Virus record (IMG/VR): IMGVR_UViG_3300030020_000120
Location: 1-20,146 of that record
Length of the DNA: 20,146 nucleotides
From: a virus
Strand: one strand, 5' to 3'
Shown here: in pieces, positions 11,667 through 18,742 of the stretch
Numbering within the stretch: position 1 is the first letter of the stretch
Layout: every line of letters begins with the position of its first letter
Notes under the pieces: generated by a model
The model's database searches: none
Seen by the model: the letters and a program-made list of their open reading frames with translations, nothing else
What the model was told of the DNA's origin: nothing
Made by a program: the position numbers and the translations under genes

Positions 11667-12269
11667 TTACGTGCCGGTCGTGTTGTTGAGCTGGGCCTGA
11701 AGAACCTTCACCAACCACTGAGTGTACGTCGTGCCGGGCGTGTTGCCCTGAACCTGCAACGGCTGAATCAACCGAAGCTGGCTGGCGGACGTGCCAAGTG
11801 TGTTGGAGTCGATCTGCCAGGAAGACAGCGCGGTGATCGTGGAGCCGCCGGAACCGGCGTTCAGCGCGACGTTGCGCGAAGACGCGGTGACGGCCAGGGC
11901 GGACGGGTTCGAGTTTTCCTGGATTCCGTAGAGCAGGAATGGATCGTCGGCCACGTAAATGTAGCCGCCAGTGCTGGCCGGCAGATAGGCGGGGCTCGAT
12001 TGGAGCAGCGTCGTTACCAACTGGCCGGCGTTGTTGGCGATGCCAACCATGGGGCCAAGAAGGTAGTTACCGGCGCCGGCTGTCGCGAGGGTGACGGCCG
12101 GAATGCCAGCCGCATCGGCCGTTGCCGTGACGGTTGTGACCGGATCGCCGACGTAAATAGCGGTGCCGTAGGACGGGGAAACGTAGTAGACTTTAACGGC
12201 GCCATTGTATGCCGCGCCGCTCTGATAAGCCAACGGACGAAGCCCGTAGGGTGCATTCGGGTTTGCCAT
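11667..12269 (-). CDS. Capsid decoration-like / head protein (200 aa)
   Basis: It starts MANPNAPYGLRPLAYQSGAAYNG, a start common to small head proteins next to major capsid genes. It is rich in Ala, Gly, Thr and short beta strands, and low in charge (VKVYYVSPSYGTAIYVGDPV, LLGPMVGIANNAGQLVTTLL, GGYIYVADDPFLLYGIQEN). No signal peptide. ATG at 12269 is preceded by AGGTGG contained in a 12-bp palindrome. It ends 27 bp before the capsid start. A capsid-stabilising role is inferred from composition and location. Confidence 0.8.
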   Translation of the reverse strand: MANPNAPYGLRPLAYQSGAAYNGAVKVYYVSPSYGTAIYVGDPVTTVTATADAAGIPAVTLATAGAGNYLLGPMVGIANNAGQLVTTLLQSSPAYLPASTGGYIYVADDPFLLYGIQENSNPSALAVTASSRNVALNAGSGGSTITALSSWQIDSNTLGTSASQLRLIQPLQVQGNTPGTTYTQWLVKVLQAQLNNTTGT

Positions 12270-12281
12270 GGTGGCGCCACC
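12270..12281. promoter_or_regulatory. Palindrome covering the ribosome binding site of the decoration-like gene
   Basis: GGTGGCGCCACC, a perfect 12-bp palindrome directly before the ATG at 12269. It includes the ribosome binding site (AGGTGG on the minus strand). If it folds in the mRNA it would hide that site. Confidence 0.45.
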
Positions 12282-12358
12282 TCATCAAACAGGACACGAC
12301 GCGCCCACCATGGACGCGACGAACGAGATGACTGGGGTGTGAGCGTGCCTGGCTCAGC

Positions 12359-12377
12359 GCGGAGCCAATGGCCCCGC
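12359..12377 (-). other. GC-rich hairpin between scaffold-side and capsid-side genes
   Basis: On the minus strand, GCGGGGCC, three bases, GGCTCCGC: eight pairs including one G-T. It lies in the 134-bp gap between the 156-aa gene and the decoration-like gene, the largest gap in the head operon. No T tract follows, so it may be an mRNA stability or processing element rather than a terminator. The rest of the gap shows no gene. Confidence 0.4.
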
Positions 12378-12403
12378 CGTCGAATGACTATGCGCTCGTG
12401 GCG

Positions 12404-12874
12404 CTATCTGCGGTCGATTTTGATGCCTTGCTGCGGGACGTAGTGCCCAGTTTCGGGCGAGACGTGCAGCTTGCCGGCTCTAATCTCTTGCATTTTCGCC
12501 GCCTCGGCTGACTCAAAGGCTGCGAAGTCTTCCTTATACCACTCCTCTTTGATCTTTAGCAAGTATGCAATGAGGGGGCCGCCAGTCGGGGCGGTGCCGA
12601 CGACCTGCTCAACCTTTTGACCCCCTTTAGTGACGTGCTCCCAGCCTTGAGCCTTGAGTTGCTCGATGCGGCCGGGGTGGTCGTTGACCCAGCGCTGCTC
12701 GTAACCGTCTATCTTTGCGGTCTGCATCCGCAGGACGGGGGCTCCGAACGAGCGGACGCGCTGAGTTCCATCAGCCAGAACGCCCGCCGCGGTGCGTTGC
12801 ACTTCCGTCATTTGACGCGTGTCGGCCGGCGCGACCTGGCGCTGCTGCGTCTGCTGAGTGCGAATATCGTTCAT
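12404..12874 (-). CDS. Hypothetical phage head-region protein (156 aa)
   Basis: The ATG shares one base with the TAA of the scaffold gene (TAATG). The N-terminus is Gln/Thr-rich and probably disordered (MNDIRTQQTQQRQVAPADTR). It then has GAPVLRMQTAKIDGYEQRWV, HPGRIEQLKAQGWEHV, GGPLIAYLLKIKEEWYKEDF and the C-terminus YVPQQGIKIDRR. The pattern of moderate basic charge and mixed helix and strand suits a small virion or head-assembly protein. Coupling to the scaffold gene suggests a head function. I do not recognise the family. Confidence 0.75.
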   Translation of the reverse strand: MNDIRTQQTQQRQVAPADTRQMTEVQRTAAGVLADGTQRVRSFGAPVLRMQTAKIDGYEQRWVNDHPGRIEQLKAQGWEHVTKGGQKVEQVVGTAPTGGPLIAYLLKIKEEWYKEDFAAFESAEAAKMQEIRAGKLHVSPETGHYVPQQGIKIDRR

Positions 12875-13746
12875 TAGTCGATTACTCCTGAGTTACGCAG
12901 CCATTCTTCTTTCGTAAGCGGCTTGGCGTTTGGCTTGCTGTCGATCTGCTTGCGATACCGCTCAAATGCCGCTTTTTCGTCGGGCGGCAGTGCGGCGAAT
13001 AGCGCGTCGATACTCTTGGGGTTAGGGCGCGCGGCCGTTGGTGTGCTGGCCGCCACGGACGCCGGCTGAGCCCGGCGGGGATTTGGCGGCGGCGCATCAT
13101 CGGTTGTCGCCGCGTCGGGGTCTGGGGCGCGATCCCCGGGGAAATTATCGGGAAACGCCGCCCGTATGCGCTTCGTCACCTCAGCCAGATTTTCCGCCAC
13201 GGACCAATGCGGTTGCGACTTGAGCAGCTTGCCGTGGATGCGCCTAGCTGCCTCGGCCATGTCGCCATCGGTTTCAAACCACTGGTTGTCCTTGACCCAA
13301 TCCAGCACTTCAGGCGCAATGGCGGGGGCAGCCGGCGCGGGCTTCGTGACGGGTTTGGGTTTCGTCTCGTCAATTTCGGCCAACTCACGCTCGGCAGCAG
13401 CAAACGCCGCCTTGTCGCCGGCTTCCACGGCTTGCTCGCGCTCAGCCAAAACGCGCTCGCGGGCCTTTTTGTATGCTCGCTCATCGGCCGTTCGCAGCCG
13501 CTCCGTCAAATCCAGCACCACGTTCGTAGCGTCGTCCTGACCCTTGCGGATGGCCGCCAAGTCTTGCTCCTGCTTGCGAAGCCGCTCGCGCAGGATGGGA
13601 AGATCATTTTCCCCCTTAGAAACGAACGTTGCTGCGTCGCGCCACGCGCCGGTCGGGCCGCGGTATTCTTCCTTCGGCTTCCACCCCATCGACCGCGCGC
13701 GCGCTTCAACGTCGGTGTCCGTGTCTTGCTCTAGTGCTTGTGACAT
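12874..13746 (-). CDS. Scaffold-like head assembly protein
   Basis: A 290-aa protein. ATG at 13746 follows AGGAGG by four bases. Residues 14-45 (ARARSMGWKPKEEYRGPTGA) match the N-terminus often seen in phage scaffold proteins. Residues about 48-128 are a highly charged heptad-like coiled coil (LRERLRKQEQDLAAIRK, LTERLRTADERAYKKARERV). Residues 128-150 are a Pro/Ala/Lys linker and 205-245 a Pro/Ala/Asp disordered stretch. Residues about 245-287 end in a basic helix (FERYRKQIDSKPNAKPLTKE). It lies between the co-chaperonin and capsid genes. The usual role is to guide capsid protein assembly into a procapsid and then leave. Confidence 0.82.
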   Translation of the reverse strand: MSQALEQDTDTDVEARARSMGWKPKEEYRGPTGAWRDAATFVSKGENDLPILRERLRKQEQDLAAIRKGQDDATNVVLDLTERLRTADERAYKKARERVLAEREQAVEAGDKAAFAAAERELAEIDETKPKPVTKPAPAAPAIAPEVLDWVKDNQWFETDGDMAEAARRIHGKLLKSQPHWSVAENLAEVTKRIRAAFPDNFPGDRAPDPDAATTDDAPPPNPRRAQPASVAASTPTAARPNPKSIDALFAALPPDEKAAFERYRKQIDSKPNAKPLTKEEWLRNSGVID

Positions 13747-13754
13747 TTTGCCTC

Positions 13755-14210
13755 CTACGCCGCAGCGCTGCTCATTGTGATGCCAGGCACGGCCTGGATT
13801 TCGTCGTCACCGTTATCGGCCATACCCATGGTGCCGCCGATCTCGCGGTAATCCATGACGCGATAGGCCATGCCGTCGCGCCCCATGTATTCCTCGCCGG
13901 CAAACTTACGGAAACAAATGCGATGACCAGGCGCGGGCTTTGGCGCATCATCGGGCCAGCGGTTGAACCCGGTTGAATCGTAGGAGAACGCCGCCGGGCC
14001 AGTCGCCACGATAACGCCAGTAGTGGCGGACATGGAGCCACTTTCCACCACTTCGTTTGTCATGATGATGCCGCCGCGCGTTTTGTCGATCGCCCGATCC
14101 GGTAGCACCAGCACGCGATCACAGATCGGCTCGATACCACTCTGGTTTTCGCCGGCCCACGATGCCATTTCATACTGCGCGTGCCTCGTTTTTAGAACGC
14201 GGGTGCTCAT
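13755..14210 (-). CDS. Phage GroES-like co-chaperonin (cpn10)
   Basis: A 151-aa protein. ATG at 14210 forms an ATGA overlap with the preceding gene's stop, so the longer frame from 14282 is unlikely. Residues about 27-135 follow the cpn10 pattern: EPICDRVLVLPDRAIDKTRG, G-G-I-I-M in the place of the mobile-loop G-G-I-V-L (46-50), TGVIVATGP, GHRICFRKFAGEEY and MDYREIGG. Bacterial GroES is about 97 aa. The extra residues are an N-terminal extension, an insertion around FSYDSTGFNRWPDDAPKPAP and an Ala/Ser-rich tail. In phage T4 the analogue gp31 works with host GroEL to fold the capsid protein. Sitting just before scaffold and capsid genes, this one probably does the same. Confidence 0.85.
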   Translation of the reverse strand: MSTRVLKTRHAQYEMASWAGENQSGIEPICDRVLVLPDRAIDKTRGGIIMTNEVVESGSMSATTGVIVATGPAAFSYDSTGFNRWPDDAPKPAPGHRICFRKFAGEEYMGRDGMAYRVMDYREIGGTMGMADNGDDEIQAVPGITMSSAAA

Positions 14211-14512
14211 GCTTGGCTGTCCCTGACTATAAAGGATGACGTGACTTTCACGGTCGTAATCTTCCGGCCGCACAGCATACATTTACGCCGCACGCTCACG
14301 TTGAGCGCGGGCATCGCGTGCCACTCCAGGATGCCGCCCTTGAAAAAAGCCCGCTCCCTGGCTGATTGCAGCCAGCAGGCGATCGCCGCTTCCTCGGAAA
14401 CCTCTTGGCAGACCACATTGACGTGCCAAGCGTTTGCAGACGCATCAGCGCGCATAACCTTGGCAAACTCCGATTCGAAAACACGCGTAGCGGCATCCAA
14501 AATGCGGCTCAT
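14207..14512 (-). CDS. Hypothetical phage protein with a Cys pair (101 aa)
   Basis: ATGA overlap with the gene before it, and another with the co-chaperonin after it. The protein starts MSRILDAATRVFESEFAKVM and has WHVNVVCQEVSEEAAIACWL, then CMLCGRK near residues 78-84 and a short strand-rich tail. One CxxC pair alone is not a full zinc ribbon, though C39 and C47 could contribute. No family recognised; it appears to belong to the small-gene string between portal and capsid. Confidence 0.75.
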   Translation of the reverse strand: MSRILDAATRVFESEFAKVMRADASANAWHVNVVCQEVSEEAAIACWLQSARERAFFKGGILEWHAMPALNVSVRRKCMLCGRKITTVKVTSSFIVRDSQA

Positions 14513-14955
14513 TTGCGCTTGACCTTGGGCTTTTCGGGCGCCCCCTCATCGCCTTTCGACACCAGCATGCGCGAGAAAACGACGCAGAGCGTGGTGTGCA
14601 ATTGACCGCGCCACTCGGGGTCGTTCATCGCTCCCATCTGATTGACCGCAATGTAGTCCTGCGCGCTGCACCTTGGCCGCGAGCGCCAATAGAGCGTTTT
14701 ACCACCACGCTCATCGGCATAGCGCCATGCAGCCGAGAGCCACGCCTCTACCGCCAGCGACTCGTCCTTGAAAAACGCTGGGAAATGCGCGCCTTGTTCT
14801 TTGATGCCGCCGCTCACGAGGCTGACATAGGGCTCGCCCGTTGGGGCTTTCGATGCATCCACGCTCGCCGGCACGTTGGGGTTGTTCGGAAACCCAAAGG
14901 CGTCAACGACATGGAAGTCTTTTTCGAAGGCAGCAACGGCTTCTTCTAGGGTCAT
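14509..14955 (-). CDS. Hypothetical phage protein (148 aa)
   Basis: Starts MTLEEAVAAFEKDFHVVDAF and is linked by ATGA overlaps on both sides. The central part has GEPYVSLVSGGIKEQGAHFP, FFKDESLAVEAWLSAAWRYA and KTLYWRSRPRCSAQDY. The C-terminus is basic (GAPEKPKVKRK). It looks soluble with mixed helix and strand. Function not recognised. Confidence 0.76.
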   Translation of the reverse strand: MTLEEAVAAFEKDFHVVDAFGFPNNPNVPASVDASKAPTGEPYVSLVSGGIKEQGAHFPAFFKDESLAVEAWLSAAWRYADERGGKTLYWRSRPRCSAQDYIAVNQMGAMNDPEWRGQLHTTLCVVFSRMLVSKGDEGAPEKPKVKRK

Positions 14956-15233
14956 AGTGCCCCCAGCGGTATTGTGTCGCCATATTTCAGGCCAGCGCGC
15001 TTACACTTTAGGAACGCGTCAAGCATGGCAATAACAGGCCCCCTTCTGACAAAGCCTTGTTGCTTCCACCGCGCAACGGTGCGTCGGGTAACGCCGGCAT
15101 TGGTGCAAAACGCATCAACCCAGTCGGCGCCCCAAAGTTGCCCGCATGCGGTGACAAACTCGTCCCAGGTAAGCGCTCGCTGCCACCAAGGGCTTACGGA
15201 GCCCCCGACGGCCAGAGTTCCCTCCCTGCTCAT
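14952..15233 (-). CDS. Small protein with a possible helix-turn-helix (93 aa)
   Basis: ATGA overlaps at both ends. Residues about 20-75 read LTWDEFVTACGQLWGADWVD, then A-F-C-T-N-A-G-V-T-R-R-T-V-A-R-W-K-Q-Q-G. The stretch A-G-V-T-R-R-T-V-A-R-W is a good candidate for the recognition half of a helix-turn-helix, followed by VRRGPVIAMLDAFLKCKRAG. It could be a DNA-binding regulator or a structural DNA-handling protein. Its place inside the late operon is unusual for a repressor. The HTH call is from pattern only. Confidence 0.7.
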   Translation of the reverse strand: MSREGTLAVGGSVSPWWQRALTWDEFVTACGQLWGADWVDAFCTNAGVTRRTVARWKQQGFVRRGPVIAMLDAFLKCKRAGLKYGDTIPLGAL

Positions 15234-15433
15234 GAAGCCACCGGCTTATTAATGGGCAAAATGGACTCGTCTGGAGTACGCCGATAGAACGCGCTGCACG
15301 CCTCGCGGATTTGCTCGGGCGCAACTGGAAGCGTCCCACCCAGCAACACTTCGCCGGTCGAGATAACAACAACCTCAAAATGCGTCGCGTCTTCCGGAGC
15401 CGCATCGCGGGGTAGCGCATTCAGAACTAGCAT
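15230..15433 (-). CDS. Hypothetical phage protein (67 aa)
   Basis: The start at 15433 shares a base with the preceding stop (TAATG); the longer in-frame reading upstream is an Arg-rich shadow of other genes. Sequence begins MLVLNALPRDAAPEDATHFE and continues VVVISTGEVLLGGTLPVAPE, suggesting a small alpha/beta fold. Overlaps the next gene by ATGA. No family recognised. Confidence 0.7.
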   Translation of the reverse strand: MLVLNALPRDAAPEDATHFEVVVISTGEVLLGGTLPVAPEQIREACSAFYRRTPDESILPINKPVAS

Positions 15434-15615
15434 TAAGACACCTTCCTCACGCCGTCCTCGTAATCTTCGCGCCGATCCGCGCTGTTGTGCACCAGCACTT
15501 CCCCCTGAAAGAGTGGACCGCACCAGCAATCGACGCTGTTGACGTGCGGGCGCAGATCGTCCAGCGGAACAACCGCCTCCGCGTCGCAATACCAGCCGCC
15601 GCGCATGGTGGTCAC
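15433..15615 (-). CDS. Small Cys-containing phage protein (60 aa)
   Basis: Starts MTTMRGGWYCDAEAVVPLDD with an ATGA overlap to the gene before. It has C10 and a CWC pair (30-32), then VLVHNSADRREDYED. Short phage proteins with a C-W-C-x-P and H-N/R-x-x-D-x-R-E pattern recur in virion gene clusters. The Cys and His residues could hold a metal, but function is not known. Confidence 0.7.
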   Translation of the reverse strand: MTTMRGGWYCDAEAVVPLDDLRPHVNSVDCWCGPLFQGEVLVHNSADRREDYEDGVRKVS

Positions 15616-15923
15616 GGCCCCAACACCTCCTTATAAAACGCACGCACGCTATCCAGCGTCAGCCCAGACACATCGCGCGCCTCAGCCACGCGCCCGCGCG
15701 TCTCCCAATTGGCTACATCGCTAATCACGCCGGTATTGCGCCACTGATTAAGCACCGCCCCCTCCAGCGCCGCCGCCCGGTCCAACAGGAAGCGCAGGAC
15801 CACCTTGGACACTGGATGGTGGCGCCATAGGTTGAACTCCTGGTCCGTTAGCTGGCGCAGCGTTCCCAATTCCGACAATATCGGCTGGGTTGATTGCGGG
15901 GCTTCCGTCGTCTGTTCCGGCAT
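15612..15923 (-). CDS. Small phage protein overlapping the portal gene (103 aa)
   Basis: ATG at 15923 has AGGTGG nine bases upstream, inside the portal gene. The frame then runs 176 bp in a different phase from the portal before continuing alone. The core ELGTLRQLTDQEFNLWRHHP and VSKVVLRFLLDRAAALEGAV is a pattern seen in other phage small proteins with E-x-x-x-W-R-x-x-P. The longer track upstream of 15923 is Arg/Ser-rich and unlikely to be coding. The C-terminus is DSVRAFYKEVLGP. Function unknown, but coupling to portal translation suggests a packaging or head role. Confidence 0.75.
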   Translation of the reverse strand: MPEQTTEAPQSTQPILSELGTLRQLTDQEFNLWRHHPVSKVVLRFLLDRAAALEGAVLNQWRNTGVISDVANWETRGRVAEARDVSGLTLDSVRAFYKEVLGP

Positions 15924-17958
15924 TGAAAGCGTCCACCTTTGCCTTGAGGGTGTCGATTTGCAGCGAATACCAAGCCTGATTGACCTCGTGATCGGCTTTC
16001 GATGCCTGGGCAAGCTGGTTGATGGCCTGCGCAAATATCAGCACCTCGCTGGCCTTATCCTTGCCGCGGCGAATAGCCAGATCGGCCTCCTCATGGACCG
16101 CGCGAACCTTCGCCTCCATGCTGCGAAGATCAAGTTCGGACTGCTTGATATGCAGTTCCGCAACCTTGGCCCCAAGCGCCGGATCAGGCGGCTGTTGCGA
16201 TAGCAGCAACTTGTCCACGTTCGGGAATAGTGCCGCGTCCAGGATTTCTTCGCGGATAGAGCGCTGGTCAATCCACGGGTCGCCGCGGAACTGCATTAGG
16301 AACTGAGCGCGCCCCAACTTTTGCATATCCGTAATCATCTGCGGATCGCTAATCGGCTCGACGCCCGCGCCAGCCTGATAATCGGCCTGGCTAATGTCGT
16401 GCCACTCGCTTCCGCGCTGATAGCCGGCCTGTTGCGGTAGGTAGATGCGGTTCAGCCGAAATAGCTTGCGAAATTCTTGCTTCAACGAGCGGTGAATGCG
16501 CTTGTAGATCGCGCTAAAAACCTTCAACCCCTGCTCGATCATGGCCAGTGTTGCCACGCCGGACGTGTTATCGCCCGGCAAATCGCCGACCATCACATCC
16601 TTGACTGCCGCAATCTTCTCGCCACCATCCACCAAGAACTGCAAAAGTTCAAAAAGCACTTGGTTTGGGCCAGGGAACGGGATCGGAAACACGTTATCCC
16701 GAATGTTCGTGCCCTGCGTGTTGACCGGCTTGTATTCGCCCAACTGAAATCGAACCGCGCCGGTATTGATACTTAGCCCGGCGCCGATAAAGCCGCCGCC
16801 AGTGTTGGCCAGCGTGCCGGCATCCACCAACTGATTGAGCGCGGTGTTGATGGCGCAGTTGATCGGATACAGCAGGTTTCCGAAACCAATGTCGTAGACC
16901 TCTGACTCGGGGTTCGGAATAAAGCCGTATTTGGTGTAATAGCTGATCGGTTCAATTTTGCTGACACGATGATCGACGGGCGAGAACAGCACGCCGTCCT
17001 CGTCATACGCAGCCTTGATGCGTGCCAACCGACCGCTGTCCCGCGCTACCGTAACGATATAAGGCTCGGGATAGCCGTCGCCGTCCAGGTCGTAGCGGCG
17101 ATGCTGCTCAATAAATGTGATCGGCGCGTCGTCATCGGTGCCCGCGCCCTGATCGGTGCCGTAGTCTTCGTCCAGGTAGATGCCGGCGCGCACCTGCTCC
17201 TCAACCTGCCAGGGGTAGAGCTCCAGGAGTTCAGAAAGCCGCGGCGCGGTTTCGAAGGACTTGGCGTTGTAATTTACGCATAGCTGCTTGGCGGTTACGG
17301 TCTCGCTCACATTGCGCTGCATGGCGGGGTCGAAATAGCTTTTGCGGAACATGAGCCCGACGATCGGCAGGATGATGAGCATCCTGTCCGTCTGCGGCTC
17401 CCATTCCTCCTGCTCCTCCAGAAGTTGCCAACTCATGTGCTGGCCGATCTTGTCCGCGCGCTGCTTTTTCAAACCAGGCGGAATGCGCCACACAGGCTGC
17501 GGTCCGTTCGGGCCTTGCTGCGTCTGAGGCTGGCCGTTGCCATCCAGTTCGGGCACACCATCGTCAGGCCCTTCGATGGAGCCCTTGACCACATCACGGT
17601 CTCGAATGATCGCCGGATAGGCGCGCGCCGCAAATTGGATCGAGGCCGTGGTCATCAGCGGCCAAATGATGTTGGAACTATCAGGCCACGGGAATGTTTT
17701 CGGTTCCGTGATTTGTAGCGCGAATTTCATCCACTTATCGTAGAGTTCCATCCATTCGGCGCGGCTTTCTTCGTCAATCCGGTATTCGCGGATGACCAGT
17801 TGCGCGATCCGGCCGCGCTCGTCGTCGCTCAGCTCGTCCGCAATGTTTGTTGCGGTGATCCAGCGTCGCAATTGCTCGTTTGCTTCCTGGTTGGGTCGGG
17901 GCGCGTTCGGACCCGGGAGAGCGGCGCCTTCTGGGGGAAGGTCTAGGACGTTGTTCAT
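15748..17958 (-). CDS. Portal protein
   Basis: A 736-aa protein close in size to the P22 portal (725 aa). ATG at 17958 makes an ATGA overlap with the Ntn-hydrolase gene, so it is preferred to an ATG six codons upstream. Landmarks: WMELYDKWMKFALQITEPKT, FPWPDSSNIIWPLMTTASIQ, YPAIIRDRDVVKG, an acidic loop DLDGDGYPEPYIVTVARDSG, NTALNQLVDAGTLANTGGGF, GDLPGDNTSGVATLAMIEQG and a long charged helix region. These match podovirus portal proteins. It forms the 12-subunit DNA channel where terminase docks. The last ~58 residues are Gly/Pro/Ala low complexity (ALPVGPGGGAGGGGA) and overlap the next gene. Confidence 0.9.
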   Translation of the reverse strand: MNNVLDLPPEGAALPGPNAPRPNQEANEQLRRWITATNIADELSDDERGRIAQLVIREYRIDEESRAEWMELYDKWMKFALQITEPKTFPWPDSSNIIWPLMTTASIQFAARAYPAIIRDRDVVKGSIEGPDDGVPELDGNGQPQTQQGPNGPQPVWRIPPGLKKQRADKIGQHMSWQLLEEQEEWEPQTDRMLIILPIVGLMFRKSYFDPAMQRNVSETVTAKQLCVNYNAKSFETAPRLSELLELYPWQVEEQVRAGIYLDEDYGTDQGAGTDDDAPITFIEQHRRYDLDGDGYPEPYIVTVARDSGRLARIKAAYDEDGVLFSPVDHRVSKIEPISYYTKYGFIPNPESEVYDIGFGNLLYPINCAINTALNQLVDAGTLANTGGGFIGAGLSINTGAVRFQLGEYKPVNTQGTNIRDNVFPIPFPGPNQVLFELLQFLVDGGEKIAAVKDVMVGDLPGDNTSGVATLAMIEQGLKVFSAIYKRIHRSLKQEFRKLFRLNRIYLPQQAGYQRGSEWHDISQADYQAGAGVEPISDPQMITDMQKLGRAQFLMQFRGDPWIDQRSIREEILDAALFPNVDKLLLSQQPPDPALGAKVAELHIKQSELDLRSMEAKVRAVHEEADLAIRRGKDKASEVLIFAQAINQLAQASKADHEVNQAWYSLQIDTLKAKVDAFNAGTDDGSPAINPADIVGIGNAAPANGPGVQPMAPPSSVQGGPALPVGPGGGAGGGGA

Positions 17959-18416
17959 GACCGATCTAAAGCCCATTCGGGAGTAGTAAGATGCTCAACA
18001 TCAACCGCCCCCTGACTGCTGCCCATATCCGTGTACCTCAGTGTCAGGCGCACAGCTTCTTCAGCCGACGCGCTGGCGTAGAGCGCGCCCAGCGTGAAGG
18101 CGGACTGTACGCCGCACACGTAAAACGGCGCCTCATATGTCGTTGGCTGCAACAGCTCATCCCATAGCGTAACGGCACCATCAGGGTGAACTTGGAGAGC
18201 GCGAAATCCATTCTCGTTCACAACCGCCGGACGATCGCCCGACTTTTGCAGCCAGTTTGCAAACATCGTGCTGGTTGATTGCGACCCTGCACAGGCAAGT
18301 AGTGCGCCATTCGCCATCCGTGTGATCTTTCGCATCTCGCCAGCGACAACACCCCCGCCAAGCCAGATGGAGCGGTCCGCAGCCATAACGCCGTCGCGGT
18401 ACACGATAACTGTCAT
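17955..18416 (-). CDS. HslV/proteasome-like Ntn-hydrolase
   Basis: A 153-aa protein with ATGA overlaps on both sides. It starts MTVIVYRDGVMAADRSIWLG. After Met removal Thr would be residue 1, and D13 and K29 (in MRKI) fall at the same 16-residue spacing as HslV D17 and K33. GALLACAGSQSTSTMFANWL corresponds to the HslV strand with A-G-F-A-G-G. Ntn-type proteins of this kind occur in phages. It could be a peptidase acting in head maturation or on host proteins, or a structural derivative. No HslU-like ATPase is present here. The fold call is fairly good; the substrate is unknown. Confidence 0.75.
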   Translation of the reverse strand: MTVIVYRDGVMAADRSIWLGGGVVAGEMRKITRMANGALLACAGSQSTSTMFANWLQKSGDRPAVVNENGFRALQVHPDGAVTLWDELLQPTTYEAPFYVCGVQSAFTLGALYASASAEEAVRLTLRYTDMGSSQGAVDVEHLTTPEWALDRS

Positions 18417-18742
18417 TCAGAACCACCCGCGGCCTGCAAGCCGTTTAGGCTCAACACACCAACCGCGCCCCCATCAAAAGCCTCAATCGGCGCGGCATTC
18501 CCCGCAAACTCGCCGCACCACATATCCGGCTTCACGATAGGAAATGCGGCCATGGACACCGGCTGCTGCTTGCCTGTTATTCCATTCATAGAAACAATGA
18601 TCGAAACCTGCGGCGGATGGCGCCTGCACACGAGATCGGTCTGTTCATGCGTGGACCACCTGCAATCCAGGCACTCTCCTGGCGCCTTTTTTGACTTTGG
18701 TAAAAAGTTGCGCTTGCCGAGAGAAGGTAGGGACTGGTTCAT
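18413..18742 (-). CDS. Four-cysteine small phage protein (109 aa)
   Basis: The ATG directly follows the terminase stop (TAGATG). The core is C-L-D-C-R-W (residues 24-29), C-R-R-H-P-P (39-44) and W-C-G-E-F (about 75-79). This four-Cys arrangement recurs in short phage and prophage proteins and may bind zinc or an Fe-S cluster. The N-terminus is basic (SLPSLGKRNFLPKSKKAPG). Function not established. Confidence 0.78.
   Translation of the reverse strand: MNQSLPSLGKRNFLPKSKKAPGECLDCRWSTHEQTDLVCRRHPPQVSIIVSMNGITGKQQPVSMAAFPIVKPDMWCGEFAGNAAPIEAFDGGAVGVLSLNGLQAAGGSE

Noticed and set aside
10866-12443. 525-aa plus-strand open frame
   Set aside because: It is antisense to the major capsid and decoration-like genes, has an Arg/Val-rich composition from reversed codons, and no ribosome binding site or family pattern. 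It is a shadow of GC-rich coding on the other strand.
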